This document shows, piece by piece, positions 5,016-11,291 of a stretch of 11,291 nucleotides of DNA. Position 1 is the stretch's first letter, and each line of letters opens with the position of its first letter. The stretch is from a bacterium (GTDB lineage Bacteria > JAUVQV01 > DATDCY01): assembly GCA_036524115.1 (NCBI GenBank), contig DATDCY010000318.1, positions 1-11,291 on the forward strand, given 5' to 3'. The notes below the pieces were generated by a model, which was given only the letters and a program-made list of their open reading frames with translations, was not told the origin of the DNA and did not search any database. The translations under genes and the position numbers were made by a program.

Positions 5016-6182
5016 TTGCGGCGGACCTGGATGGCCGTGTCGCTGCTTTCGCTTGTCGTTTCCGCGTCCGCGCCGGCCGCGGACGACGCTCCCCAGATCA
5101 CGCCCGGAGCGCTGCTCGCCGGCGGCGATCAGACGCGCTTCACGCTGCGGGCCCGCGCCGTGCCCGCCGAAAGGCTGGAGTTGAACGTCCGCGCCCAGAC
5201 AGGCCTGACGATCGTTGCGCCGCCCACTGCCCTCGTCACGGTCGAGTTCGCGGACCTGCCCGCCCGCGAAGGCGCGGCGCGCATCGGCGCCGCCCTCGGC
5301 GGCCTGGTGCCGCTGCGGGCGAGCTGGGCGGAGACGGCACCCGACGCCCGGCACCCCCGGGCCGAGACGTACTTCCTCGTGCGGCCCGGCACCAGGCGGC
5401 AGCAGCTGCTCGACGCGTACGCCCTCCAGCAGCAGGGCGTCGCGCACCAGCGGCTGTTCGAGCTGCTCACCGGCGACGGCGCGGCGGTGCTCGCGGACGC
5501 GGTGACGCAGGCGCGGGACGCGACGCGCGGCCAGCCCGAGCGTCTCGTGACCATCAAGCTGATCGGCTCTCTCGGCGTCCCGGAGGCGGTGCCCGCGCTG
5601 CTCGCGATCCTGCGCGAGGGCCCCGGCACGCGCGAGCGCCAGTCGGCGGCGTTCGCCCTGGGGTGGACCGGCCGCGCCGAGACGGCCCCCGCCCTGCGCG
5701 CGACCCTCGCCGACCCGGACGTCGGCGTCGCGCTGGCGGCCGCGTGGTCCCTCGTGCGGCTCGGCGACACCACGGGCGTGCCCCTGGCCCTGGCGCACTT
5801 GCGCGACGCGCACACGATCTCCGCCCTCTTCGTCGTGGCGGCCACCGGCGACCCGGCCCACCTCCCGGCCCTCGAGGCGGCGCTCGCCGGCGCGAAGGGC
5901 TTTGCGCGGCTACGCTTGCGGACGACGATCGCCGACCTCGCCATGGCCCGCCTGGATGAGGGCGGCAGGATCGAAGCGTGCGGGCGGCTCCTCGCGGACG
6001 CCGACGCCGAGGTCCGGCTGCACGGCGCCACGACACTGGCGAAGATCGGCAGCGCGGCGGCGGAGCGCGCGCTGCAGCGCGTTGCGACGGACCGCTCCCA
6101 CGACGGCGCCGAGGCGGCGGTCATGGGACTGGCATCGCTGCGGCGCTCGCGCCTGCCGCAGCCGGACGTCGTCTTCGAGTAG
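5016..6182 (+). CDS. Exported protein with STN-like N-terminal domain and HEAT repeats
   Basis: 388 residues from TTG 5016. The signal peptide is RRTWMAVSLLSLVVSASA, cleaved around residues 19-22. Residues about 50-97 (PAERLELNVRAQTGLTIV, then VTVEFADLPAREGAARIGAALGG) read like an STN/secretin N-terminal short domain, a periplasmic fold otherwise found at the front of secretins and TonB receptors. Residues about 175-378 are paired helices of HEAT/PBS-lyase type: GVPEAVPALLAIL, RQSAAFALGWTGRAETAPAL, VALAAAWSLVRLGDTTGVPLAL, VRLHGATTLAKIGSAAAERAL. No heme motif, catalytic signature or membrane helix is visible beyond the signal. A periplasmic scaffold or assembly factor for the neighbouring barrel and cytochromes is a reasonable inference; HEAT arrays bind proteins. 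It lies between two cytochrome genes, 27 bp before the next. The HEAT call is firm, the STN call moderate. Confidence 0.8.
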   Translation: MRRTWMAVSLLSLVVSASAPAADDAPQITPGALLAGGDQTRFTLRARAVPAERLELNVRAQTGLTIVAPPTALVTVEFADLPAREGAARIGAALGGLVPLRASWAETAPDARHPRAETYFLVRPGTRRQQLLDAYALQQQGVAHQRLFELLTGDGAAVLADAVTQARDATRGQPERLVTIKLIGSLGVPEAVPALLAILREGPGTRERQSAAFALGWTGRAETAPALRATLADPDVGVALAAAWSLVRLGDTTGVPLALAHLRDAHTISALFVVAATGDPAHLPALEAALAGAKGFARLRLRTTIADLAMARLDEGGRIEACGRLLADADAEVRLHGATTLAKIGSAAAERALQRVATDRSHDGAEAAVMGLASLRRSRLPQPDVVFE

Positions 6183-6197
6183 CCCCGCCGGGGGCTA
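6180..6197 (+). other. Short perfect hairpin spanning the HEAT gene stop codon
   Basis: TAGCCCC (6180-6186), a 4-nt loop and GGGGCTA (6191-6197) form a 7-bp stem that contains the TAG stop. No T-run follows, so it is not a standard terminator. The right arm overlaps TATAAT at 6196-6201, a perfect -10 hexamer without a good -35. The hairpin could couple or limit ribosome passage into the cytochrome gene at 6210. Confidence 0.4.
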
Positions 6198-6209
6198 TAA
6201 TGGTTGTCC

Positions 6210-6983
6210 ATGAGCCCGCGCCCGAGGACCGTCCTGCTCGCCGCGGCCCTCGCCGCGCTCGCCGCGTCGCCGTGCCGGGCCCAAGGCGACGCGCCGCCGG
6301 CCGCCCCCGCCACGGTCGAGTTCCTGATGCCCGCGGCCGGGGCGTTCATCCCCTCGGGGATGGTGGTCGTCGCCGGACGGCTCCCCCCCGGGGCCGGCTT
6401 CGTGAACCTGCTCCTCGACGGCTCACCGGTGGCCGAGGTCACGCGTGAGGGCACCACGTTCTCCGCGACGTTGACGCCGTCGGCCGGCGCGCACACGCTG
6501 GAAGCGCGCGCGCGGGATCTCTCCGGGACCATCACGTTCGCGGCCGGCACCGGCGGCCAGGGGATCGCGCCCTACCGCTACCACCGTCCGGTGCTCGAGG
6601 GGCGCTGCGCCGAGTGCCACACGGGCCTGCGGCGCACGTCCGAGCGCGCCGAGGCCGAGACGTGCACCGCGTGCCACCGCAAGCTGGCCGTGGTCTTTCC
6701 CTACGTCCACGGCCCGGTCGCGGCGGGCAAGTGCCTCGTCTGCCACGACCCCCACGGCTCGACGCGGCAGGCGCTGATCACGGCGGAGCCGAAGGAGCTG
6801 TGCGTGCGCTGCCACGACCAGCCGTCCAGCCTCGAGCACATCGACACGGCGCGCAGCCGCATCTGCTACCTCTGCCACAACCCCCACGCGAGCATGAACC
6901 GCAGGTTCGTCTACGACATCGTCAAGGGAACGAGCGTCGGGCCCGCGCGGCGCCCGGGCTCGACCGAGGAGGACCAACCGTGA
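6210..6983 (+). CDS. Pentaheme c-type cytochrome with N-terminal beta-sandwich-like region (doubled CXXCH type)
   Basis: 257 residues, exported: a signal peptide of about 25 residues ends SPCRA before QGD. Pro before Cys22 makes lipidation unlikely. Residues about 34-115 (ATVEFLMPAAGAFIPSGMVVVAGRLPPGAGFVNLLLDGSPVAEV and following) have the strand-and-turn pattern of an Ig-like adhesive domain. The C-terminal half binds heme: CXXCH at 133-137, 152-156, 175-179, 198-202 and 219-223. CLVCHDPHGS and CYLCHNPHAS are the signature of the doubled-CXXCH family. Five further histidines in this half (125, 167, 182, 210, 226) suit bis-His ligation. The start codon ATG 6210 has no good Shine-Dalgarno sequence; a TTG at 6204 would add two residues. 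The stop overlaps the next gene by 4 bp. Likely a periplasmic electron carrier feeding the conduit, with the N-terminal domain as docking site. The placement is inferred. Confidence 0.87.
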   Translation: MSPRPRTVLLAAALAALAASPCRAQGDAPPAAPATVEFLMPAAGAFIPSGMVVVAGRLPPGAGFVNLLLDGSPVAEVTREGTTFSATLTPSAGAHTLEARARDLSGTITFAAGTGGQGIAPYRYHRPVLEGRCAECHTGLRRTSERAEAETCTACHRKLAVVFPYVHGPVAAGKCLVCHDPHGSTRQALITAEPKELCVRCHDQPSSLEHIDTARSRICYLCHNPHASMNRRFVYDIVKGTSVGPARRPGSTEEDQP

Positions 6984-7855
6984 ACGACACCGTCGGCTTC
7001 ATCGGCTTCGGCGCGCTCGGGCGCGCGGTCGCGGGGCGCCTCGCCGGCGCGGGACACCGCCTGCTCGTCTGGAACCGCACGCCGGAGAAGGCCGCCGGCC
7101 TCGGCGAGGCCGCCTCCTGCCCGGCGGAGGTGGTGACCCGTGCGCGCACCGTCATCCTCTGCCTGCGCGACAGCGAGGCGGTCTGGGCGGTCACCAGCGG
7201 CTCGTCCGGGATCTTCTCGGGCGACACCCAGGGACGCACCATCATCGACCTCTCGACCAACCACGTGGAGCTGGCCACCGTCCTGCACGGCCTGGCGACC
7301 AAGGGGCGCGGCGCGTACCTGGAGGCCCCGGTGCTCGGCAGCGTCGGGCCGGCCTCGCGCGGCGAGCTGACCGTGCTCGTCAGCGGCGAGGAGGCGCCGT
7401 TCGCGGCCGCGCGGCCGCTGCTCGAGGCGATCGGCAGCCGGATCTTCTACCTCGGCGCCCCCGGCATGGCGACCAAGATGAAGCTGGCGAGCAACCTCGT
7501 CCTCGCGACGTTCCTCGCGGGCCTCGCCGACGCGGCCGGGATCGCGGAGGCCGTCGGGATCCCGCGCGAGCAGGCGCTGGAGATCCTCGCCGCGGGCCCC
7601 GGCGCCGGCACCGTGCTCGCGGCCAAGCGCGAGAAGGTCCTGCGCGACGATTTCACGCCGCACTTCACGGCGGCGCTGCTCTACAAGGACCTGCACTACC
7701 TCCAGGACCTGGCGCGCACGCTGCGCCGCCCGCTCTTCACCGCCGCGACGGTCAAGGAGCTGTTCGCGCTGGCGTTCCCGCGCGGCCTCGAGGACCAGGA
7801 CATCTCGGTGATCTTCCCGATCCTGCGCGAGGGGGTGCGGCCGCCCGGCCCATGA
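6980..7855 (+). CDS. NAD(P)-dependent beta-hydroxyacid dehydrogenase (GLYR/HIBADH family)
   Basis: 291 residues, the normal family length. It begins with a Rossmann fold: GFIGFGALG (dinucleotide loop, Gly9, 11, 14). VWNRTPEK at 30-37 follows the second strand; Asn-Arg-Thr there is the usual NADPH-preferring pattern. DLSTN (90-94) and EAPVLGSVGPASRGELTVLVSG (115-136) match the substrate-side motifs of the family, and TKMKLASN (165-172) carries the expected catalytic Lys166 and Asn172. The all-alpha C-terminal domain is complete. Geobacter relatives reduce succinic semialdehyde or glyoxylate, so this is probably a cytosolic semialdehyde reductase; the exact substrate is open. GTG 6980 overlaps the cytochrome TGA, with GAGGAGGA at 6966-6973, so translation is probably coupled. 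A metabolic enzyme in a cytochrome operon may reflect a shared redox stress role or mere operon packing. Confidence 0.9.
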   Translation: MNDTVGFIGFGALGRAVAGRLAGAGHRLLVWNRTPEKAAGLGEAASCPAEVVTRARTVILCLRDSEAVWAVTSGSSGIFSGDTQGRTIIDLSTNHVELATVLHGLATKGRGAYLEAPVLGSVGPASRGELTVLVSGEEAPFAAARPLLEAIGSRIFYLGAPGMATKMKLASNLVLATFLAGLADAAGIAEAVGIPREQALEILAAGPGAGTVLAAKREKVLRDDFTPHFTAALLYKDLHYLQDLARTLRRPLFTAATVKELFALAFPRGLEDQDISVIFPILREGVRPPGP

Positions 7856-8817
7856 GCCGCCCGGTCGTCGACGCCGTCGCGCGCCTGCGCGAGCGGGGCG
7901 TTCTCACCGAGGCGCAGGCGACGTTCTTCGGGCGGGCCGCGCGCGGGGAGCTCGTCTCGGTGCGCCTGGAGCTGCAGGTCGCCCTCTGGGCAGGGGTGAC
8001 GCTCATCGCGGGCGGGGCGGGGCTCCTGATCAAGGAGAGCCTGGCGCGGCTGGGCCCGCTCGCCGTGGGCGCCCTGATCGCGCTCGCCGCCGCACTTTGC
8101 CTGGCGCACGTGACGCGGACCTCTCCGCCCTTTTCGTGGGGACCGGTCGCCTCGCCGACGCTCGCCTTCGACTACGTGCTCCTGCTCGGCGTCCTGCTCG
8201 TGGGGATCGACCTCGCGTGGCTCGAGACGCAGCTGAAGCTCCTCGGGACGGCGTGGCCCTGGCACCTGCTGCTGCTCTCGCTCATCCAGCTCGCCTTCGC
8301 CTTCCGCTACGACTCGCGCGCCGTGCTCTCGCTCGCGCTGGCCTCCTTCGCCGCCTGGCGCGGCATCTCGCTCTCGCTTGCGGGGGCCGAGCGCTTCGGC
8401 GTGCACGAGGAACTGCTGCGGTTCAATGCCCTCGCCGTCGGCGCGCTCTTCGTCGGCGCCGGCCTGCTGCTGCGCCGCGGCGACCGCAAGGCGCACTTCG
8501 AGCCCACGTTCGTCAACCTCGGGCTCCTGCTGCTGCTCGGGGCGGCGGTCGCCGGCACCTGGGCCGGGAACGAAACCTTCGCGCCAGGTTGGGGCGCGGC
8601 GCTCGCCGCCGCATCGGCGGCGACCATCGTCTTCGCCTATCGCGCCCGGCGCTCGGACTGCTTCGCGCAGGGGGTGATCGCCGCGCTGCTCGGACTGTTG
8701 CGCCTGGCGTTTGAGCTGCACCTCGACGAGGGAACGTTGCTCATCGTCGCCGCCGGCAGCTTCTGCGCCCTGTACCTGATCCTCCGCGCGCACCGGCGCT
8801 TCAAGGAGGAGGCGTGA
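7852..8817 (+). CDS. DUF2157-type polytopic membrane protein
   Basis: 321 residues. A short cytosolic N-terminus (1-40, MSRPVVDAVARLRERGVLTEAQATFFGRAARGE) is followed by about eight to ten hydrophobic helices with small loops and a basic C-terminus (RAHRRFKEEA). The N-terminal helix-turn pattern and segments such as LETQLKLLGTAWPWHLLLLSLIQLAFAFRYDSRAVLSLALASFAAW resemble the DUF2157 family of predicted membrane proteins, whose function is unknown. No catalytic or transport motif is visible. ATG 7852 overlaps the dehydrogenase TGA (ATGA), and the stop overlaps the following membrane-protein gene, so the two membrane proteins are likely made together and may form one complex. Confidence 0.72.
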   Translation: MSRPVVDAVARLRERGVLTEAQATFFGRAARGELVSVRLELQVALWAGVTLIAGGAGLLIKESLARLGPLAVGALIALAAALCLAHVTRTSPPFSWGPVASPTLAFDYVLLLGVLLVGIDLAWLETQLKLLGTAWPWHLLLLSLIQLAFAFRYDSRAVLSLALASFAAWRGISLSLAGAERFGVHEELLRFNALAVGALFVGAGLLLRRGDRKAHFEPTFVNLGLLLLLGAAVAGTWAGNETFAPGWGAALAAASAATIVFAYRARRSDCFAQGVIAALLGLLRLAFELHLDEGTLLIVAAGSFCALYLILRAHRRFKEEA

Positions 8818-9998
8818 AGCCGGCCTGGGTCGCCGCCGACCGCGCGGACGAGGTCCGGCGCGCCGCGCGCGGCTGGCACGAGGGCGGCCTGATCGACGAC
8901 GACGCGCTGGCGGCCGTGACCGCGGAGCACCCGGCGCCCGGGCCGCGACTCGGCGCCGCGTGGCGCGTCCTCGTCTTCATCTGCGTCGCCGTCGGCTGCT
9001 ACGCGGCGACCTTTTTCGGCTTCATCACCTTCGGCGTGCGCGAGGCCGGCGCCGTGGGGACGATCCTGCTGGCCGCCGGCGCCGCCCTGGCGCTCCTCAC
9101 GGACGTGGTGCTCGATCGCTGCTCGTTCCGGCCGACGGGCGCGGAGGCGGCGACGTCCCTCCTCGCCGTCTCCTTCCTGGCCGCGGCCGCCTTCGTCCTG
9201 AACGACCACTTCCACCTGCGCGGGGCACCCGCGACCGGGATCGCGTTCGCCTGGACCGCCACCGTGTCGGCGCTCGCGGCATGGCGCTGGGGCTTCCGCC
9301 TCTATGCCGCGGCCGCCGCGGTCGCGATCCTCGTGGCGGCGGCGCAGCTCCCCCACCCCCGCCTCGCCTGGGTCACCGTCGCCGCAGGCCTCGCCCTCGG
9401 CGCGCACGCCGCGCTGCGGCGCCGGGAATTCGCCCCCTCGCACCGCGACGGGGTCGCGCTCGTGCGGATCGTCGCGCTGGCTGCGGTCTACGTCGCCCTG
9501 AACTACTACTCCACGGACAAGGGGCTGATCGAGGAACTGGGCCGCGCGGCCGGAGCGCCGCACCGACGCGCCGGCGAGATCGCCCGATGGCTCGCGGCGG
9601 CCGGCTCGGCGCTCTACCCGCTCTGGCTGCTCGCCTGGGGCGTGCGCCGCAAGGACCGTGGCGTCATCGCCCTCGGGATCGTCGCCGCGGCCCTGTCGCT
9701 GGCCACCGTCCGGTTCTACGTCCACGTCGCGCCGCTCTGGGTGGTGCTCGCGGCTGGCGGCGCCGCGCTGGCCGGAGGATCGCTCCTGATCGAGCGTTGG
9801 CTGCGGGCGGGGAAGGACGGCGAGCGGGCCGGGTTCACCGCGGCGCCGCTCTACGACGAGGGACGCCGCGAGCGCCTGCTCCCGGTCGCGGCGGCGCTCG
9901 CGCTGGCGCCCGGGGCCCGGTCGCTGCCCGACGAGCCGCGCGGCATCGAGGGCAAGGGCGGCACCTTCGGGGGCGGCGGCGCCGGCGGCGCGTTCTGA
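8814..9998 (+). CDS. Polytopic membrane protein, DUF2157/DUF4401-like, glycine-rich tail
   Basis: 394 residues from GTG 8814 (AAGGAGGA lies just upstream in the end of the preceding gene; GTGA overlap). The N-terminus (about 1-45, with RRAARGWHEGGLIDDDALAAVTAEHP) has the same helix-turn character as the N-termini of DUF2157 proteins. About ten hydrophobic helices follow, from about residue 47 to 325. A cytosolic-looking region then ends in GKGGTFGGGGAGGAF, a Gly-rich tail of the kind seen on several bacterial membrane-associated families (TPM-domain proteins, for example). In many bacteria DUF2157 and DUF4401 genes are adjacent, which fits here, but the DUF4401 assignment is tentative. Function unknown. 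This is the last gene of the plus-strand run. Confidence 0.68.
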   Translation: MKPAWVAADRADEVRRAARGWHEGGLIDDDALAAVTAEHPAPGPRLGAAWRVLVFICVAVGCYAATFFGFITFGVREAGAVGTILLAAGAALALLTDVVLDRCSFRPTGAEAATSLLAVSFLAAAAFVLNDHFHLRGAPATGIAFAWTATVSALAAWRWGFRLYAAAAAVAILVAAAQLPHPRLAWVTVAAGLALGAHAALRRREFAPSHRDGVALVRIVALAAVYVALNYYSTDKGLIEELGRAAGAPHRRAGEIARWLAAAGSALYPLWLLAWGVRRKDRGVIALGIVAAALSLATVRFYVHVAPLWVVLAAGGAALAGGSLLIERWLRAGKDGERAGFTAAPLYDEGRRERLLPVAAALALAPGARSLPDEPRGIEGKGGTFGGGGAGGAF

Positions 9999-10002
9999 GG
10001 AA

Positions 10003-10034
10003 GGGCCGATCCGCCGCCCGCGGCGATCCGGCCC
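10003..10034. terminator. Imperfect GC hairpin between convergent genes
   Basis: Arms 10003-10016 and 10021-10034 around a 4-nt loop pair at 11 of 14 positions (an internal 3-base mismatch). It sits in the 63-bp gap between the convergent genes ending at 9998 and 10062, where a bidirectional terminator is expected. There is no T-run on either side, so the call rests on place and fold only. Confidence 0.4.
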
Positions 10035-10061
10035 GCGGCCGCCCCGGGTGGACGCGAACGA

Positions 10062-11291
10062 TCACCGTCCCGCCTTGAGCGTGAAGTCCACGCGGGCGGG
10101 CGGCCGCTTGTCCTTCGGGTCGGGGACTGCCACGACCGGCGCGAGCAGGTAGAGCCGCTCCGGCGCCACGGCCCCGTTCGCGGCGAGGGTCTCCTTGGCC
10201 GCCTGCGCCCGGCGATTGGCGAGGTCGACGAGATCGTCGTCCGTCACCAGCGTGTTCGTCAGCAGCAGGTTCTCCGTCTCCTGGAGCGGCAGCTCCTTGA
10301 GCATGCCCAGGAAGTTGCGCGGCCGGGGGAACTTCGCGGCCTTGTAGGCGCGGCGCAGGTATTTCTCGTACTCCGCCGGCTCGATCACCACGGCGTCGAG
10401 GGATGGCGCGGCGACGCCCTTGCGCGCGGTGTCCTTGAGCTTCTCGGCCTTGAGCTGCCGCTCGAAGCGCCGGCGGCGCAGGCTCTCGCGGTCGGCGACG
10501 GGGTCCGCGGTGCCCGCGATCTCCAGGCTCAGGCCGGGACGATCGACGAGCGCCGTGCGCAAGGCGTCGATCCGCTTGAGCCCCTCCGGCAACGGCGTCT
10601 CGCCGCCGGGCTCGAAGGGCACGAACGAGAGCTCCTCGCCGCCGCCGAAGAGCGAGCCGATGAGCGCGAACGGCGAGGTGACCGCCTTGACGATGATGTT
10701 GAGGATGATCTGCAGGATGATCCGGCCGACGCTGAACTTCGGATCGTCCAGCGAGCCCCCGATCGGCAGGTTGACGTCGATGACGCCGTTGCGGTCCTTG
10801 AGCAGCGCCACCGCCAGCGTGACCGGCAGCGACGTGGCATCGGGACTCTCGACCTTCCCGCCGAAGGTGAGCTGATCGAGGACGAGACGATTCTCGGCGC
10901 TGAGTTTCCGGTCCTCGACGCGATAGGCGACGTCGAAGCTCATCTTGCCCTTCTCGATGCCATAGCCGAGGTACTTGCCGGTATAGGGGGAGAAGGCGTT
11001 GAGCTCGATGTCCCTCACCGCGGCCTTGATATCGAGGAAGAGGTTCCCCGCCAGCGGGTTGATCTTGCCGCTGATCGTCAGCGGCGCCAGGTGGTTGAGT
11101 CGGCCGCGCACCTCGAGATCGCCGGTGGTGCCGGCTTGCGAGGAGAGCCCCGAGACGCTGCCGGCCAGGTCCGTCAGGAGCGCCGAGTAGTTGGGCTTGA
11201 TGAACCGGTCCGAGAAGCTCACCGTGCCGCCCTGGATCGTCACGCGGGCGACCGTGACCGGGGCCGCGGGCTGCCCCGGGGCGGGCGGCAC
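10062..11291 (-). CDS. DUF748/AsmA-like envelope protein, C-terminal part (5' end beyond window)
   Basis: The last 409 codons of a larger gene whose frame runs off the right edge; its true start is not in the window. The fragment has the beta-rich repeats of AsmA-like proteins (VTIQGGTVSFSDRF, LAPLTISGKINPLAG, VRDIELNAFSPYTGKYLGYGIEKGKMSFDVAYRVEDRKLSAEN). It also has the very characteristic DUF748 stretch DVNLPIGGSLDDPKFSVG, then RIILQIILNIIVKAVTSPFA and LIGSLFGGGEELSFVPFEPG, around 10607-10770. After it, LKRIDALRTALVDRPGLSLEIAGTADPVADRESLRRRRFERQLKAEKL resembles an OmpA-like/self-assembly segment. AsmA-type proteins span the periplasm and have been linked to phospholipid transport to, and barrel assembly in, the outer membrane. 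The gene is convergent with the plus-strand operon, so it is not part of it; an envelope-maintenance role is a family-level inference. Confidence 0.9.
   Translation of the reverse strand: MPPAPGQPAAPVTVARVTIQGGTVSFSDRFIKPNYSALLTDLAGSVSGLSSQAGTTGDLEVRGRLNHLAPLTISGKINPLAGNLFLDIKAAVRDIELNAFSPYTGKYLGYGIEKGKMSFDVAYRVEDRKLSAENRLVLDQLTFGGKVESPDATSLPVTLAVALLKDRNGVIDVNLPIGGSLDDPKFSVGRIILQIILNIIVKAVTSPFALIGSLFGGGEELSFVPFEPGGETPLPEGLKRIDALRTALVDRPGLSLEIAGTADPVADRESLRRRRFERQLKAEKLKDTARKGVAAPSLDAVVIEPAEYEKYLRRAYKAAKFPRPRNFLGMLKELPLQETENLLLTNTLVTDDDLVDLANRRAQAAKETLAANGAVAPERLYLLAPVVAVPDPKDKRPPARVDFTLKAGR

Noticed and set aside
6210-6290. Lipoprotein signal at Cys22 of the beta-sandwich cytochrome
   Set aside because: The residue before Cys is Pro, which lipoprotein signal peptidase sites do not tolerate; an ordinary signal peptide with cleavage after RA is more likely.

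Overview
The window is GC-rich (by eye about 70%), with strong GGAGG-type ribosome sites, GTG/TTG starts, many overlapping genes and several multiheme c-type cytochromes. This fits a metal-reducing or sulfur-cycling member of the Desulfuromonadota/Desulfobacterota (Geobacter-like 'Deltaproteobacteria') or a related uncultured lineage. That is an inference from gene content; no rRNA or other phylogenetic marker is present.

Left part (1-2020, minus strand): a HutC-type GntR repressor gene is followed 46 bp later by a TauE/SafE-family anion exporter gene that runs off the left edge. The regulator's promoter has a TTGACA -35, a 17-bp spacer and a TATTAT -10 lying inside an almost perfect 21-bp palindrome (1985-2005). 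The predicted transcription start falls at or very near the start codon, so the message may be leaderless and autoregulated.

Middle part (2013-6983, plus strand): a divergent control region rich in inverted repeats precedes a cluster encoding a beta-barrel outer-membrane protein, a pentaheme lipoprotein, and a repeat-rich multiheme lipoprotein with 7 canonical CXXCH motifs plus 5 expanded CXnCH motifs. After a 155-bp gap holding inverted repeats come an exported STN-like/HEAT-repeat protein and a pentaheme cytochrome with an N-terminal beta-sandwich-like region. Barrel plus outer-membrane-type cytochromes is the logic of a porin-cytochrome conduit that moves electrons across the outer membrane. 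The composition of this one is unfamiliar to me.

Right part (6980-9998, plus strand): overlapping stop/start codons chain the last cytochrome gene to a beta-hydroxyacid dehydrogenase gene (GLYR/HIBADH family) and then to two polytopic membrane-protein genes of the DUF2157/DUF4401 type. A hairpin separates these from a convergent, incomplete DUF748/AsmA-like gene (10062 to the right edge). No tRNA, rRNA, insertion sequence, CRISPR array or phage gene was seen.

The main candidate for new biology is the lipoprotein at 3865-4860. One position in its repeats is occupied by CX2CH, CX5CH or CX9CH in different copies. The protein has 12 Cys-His sites and 13 other histidines, which fits 12 bis-His hemes rather than the 7 that a CXXCH scan would report.
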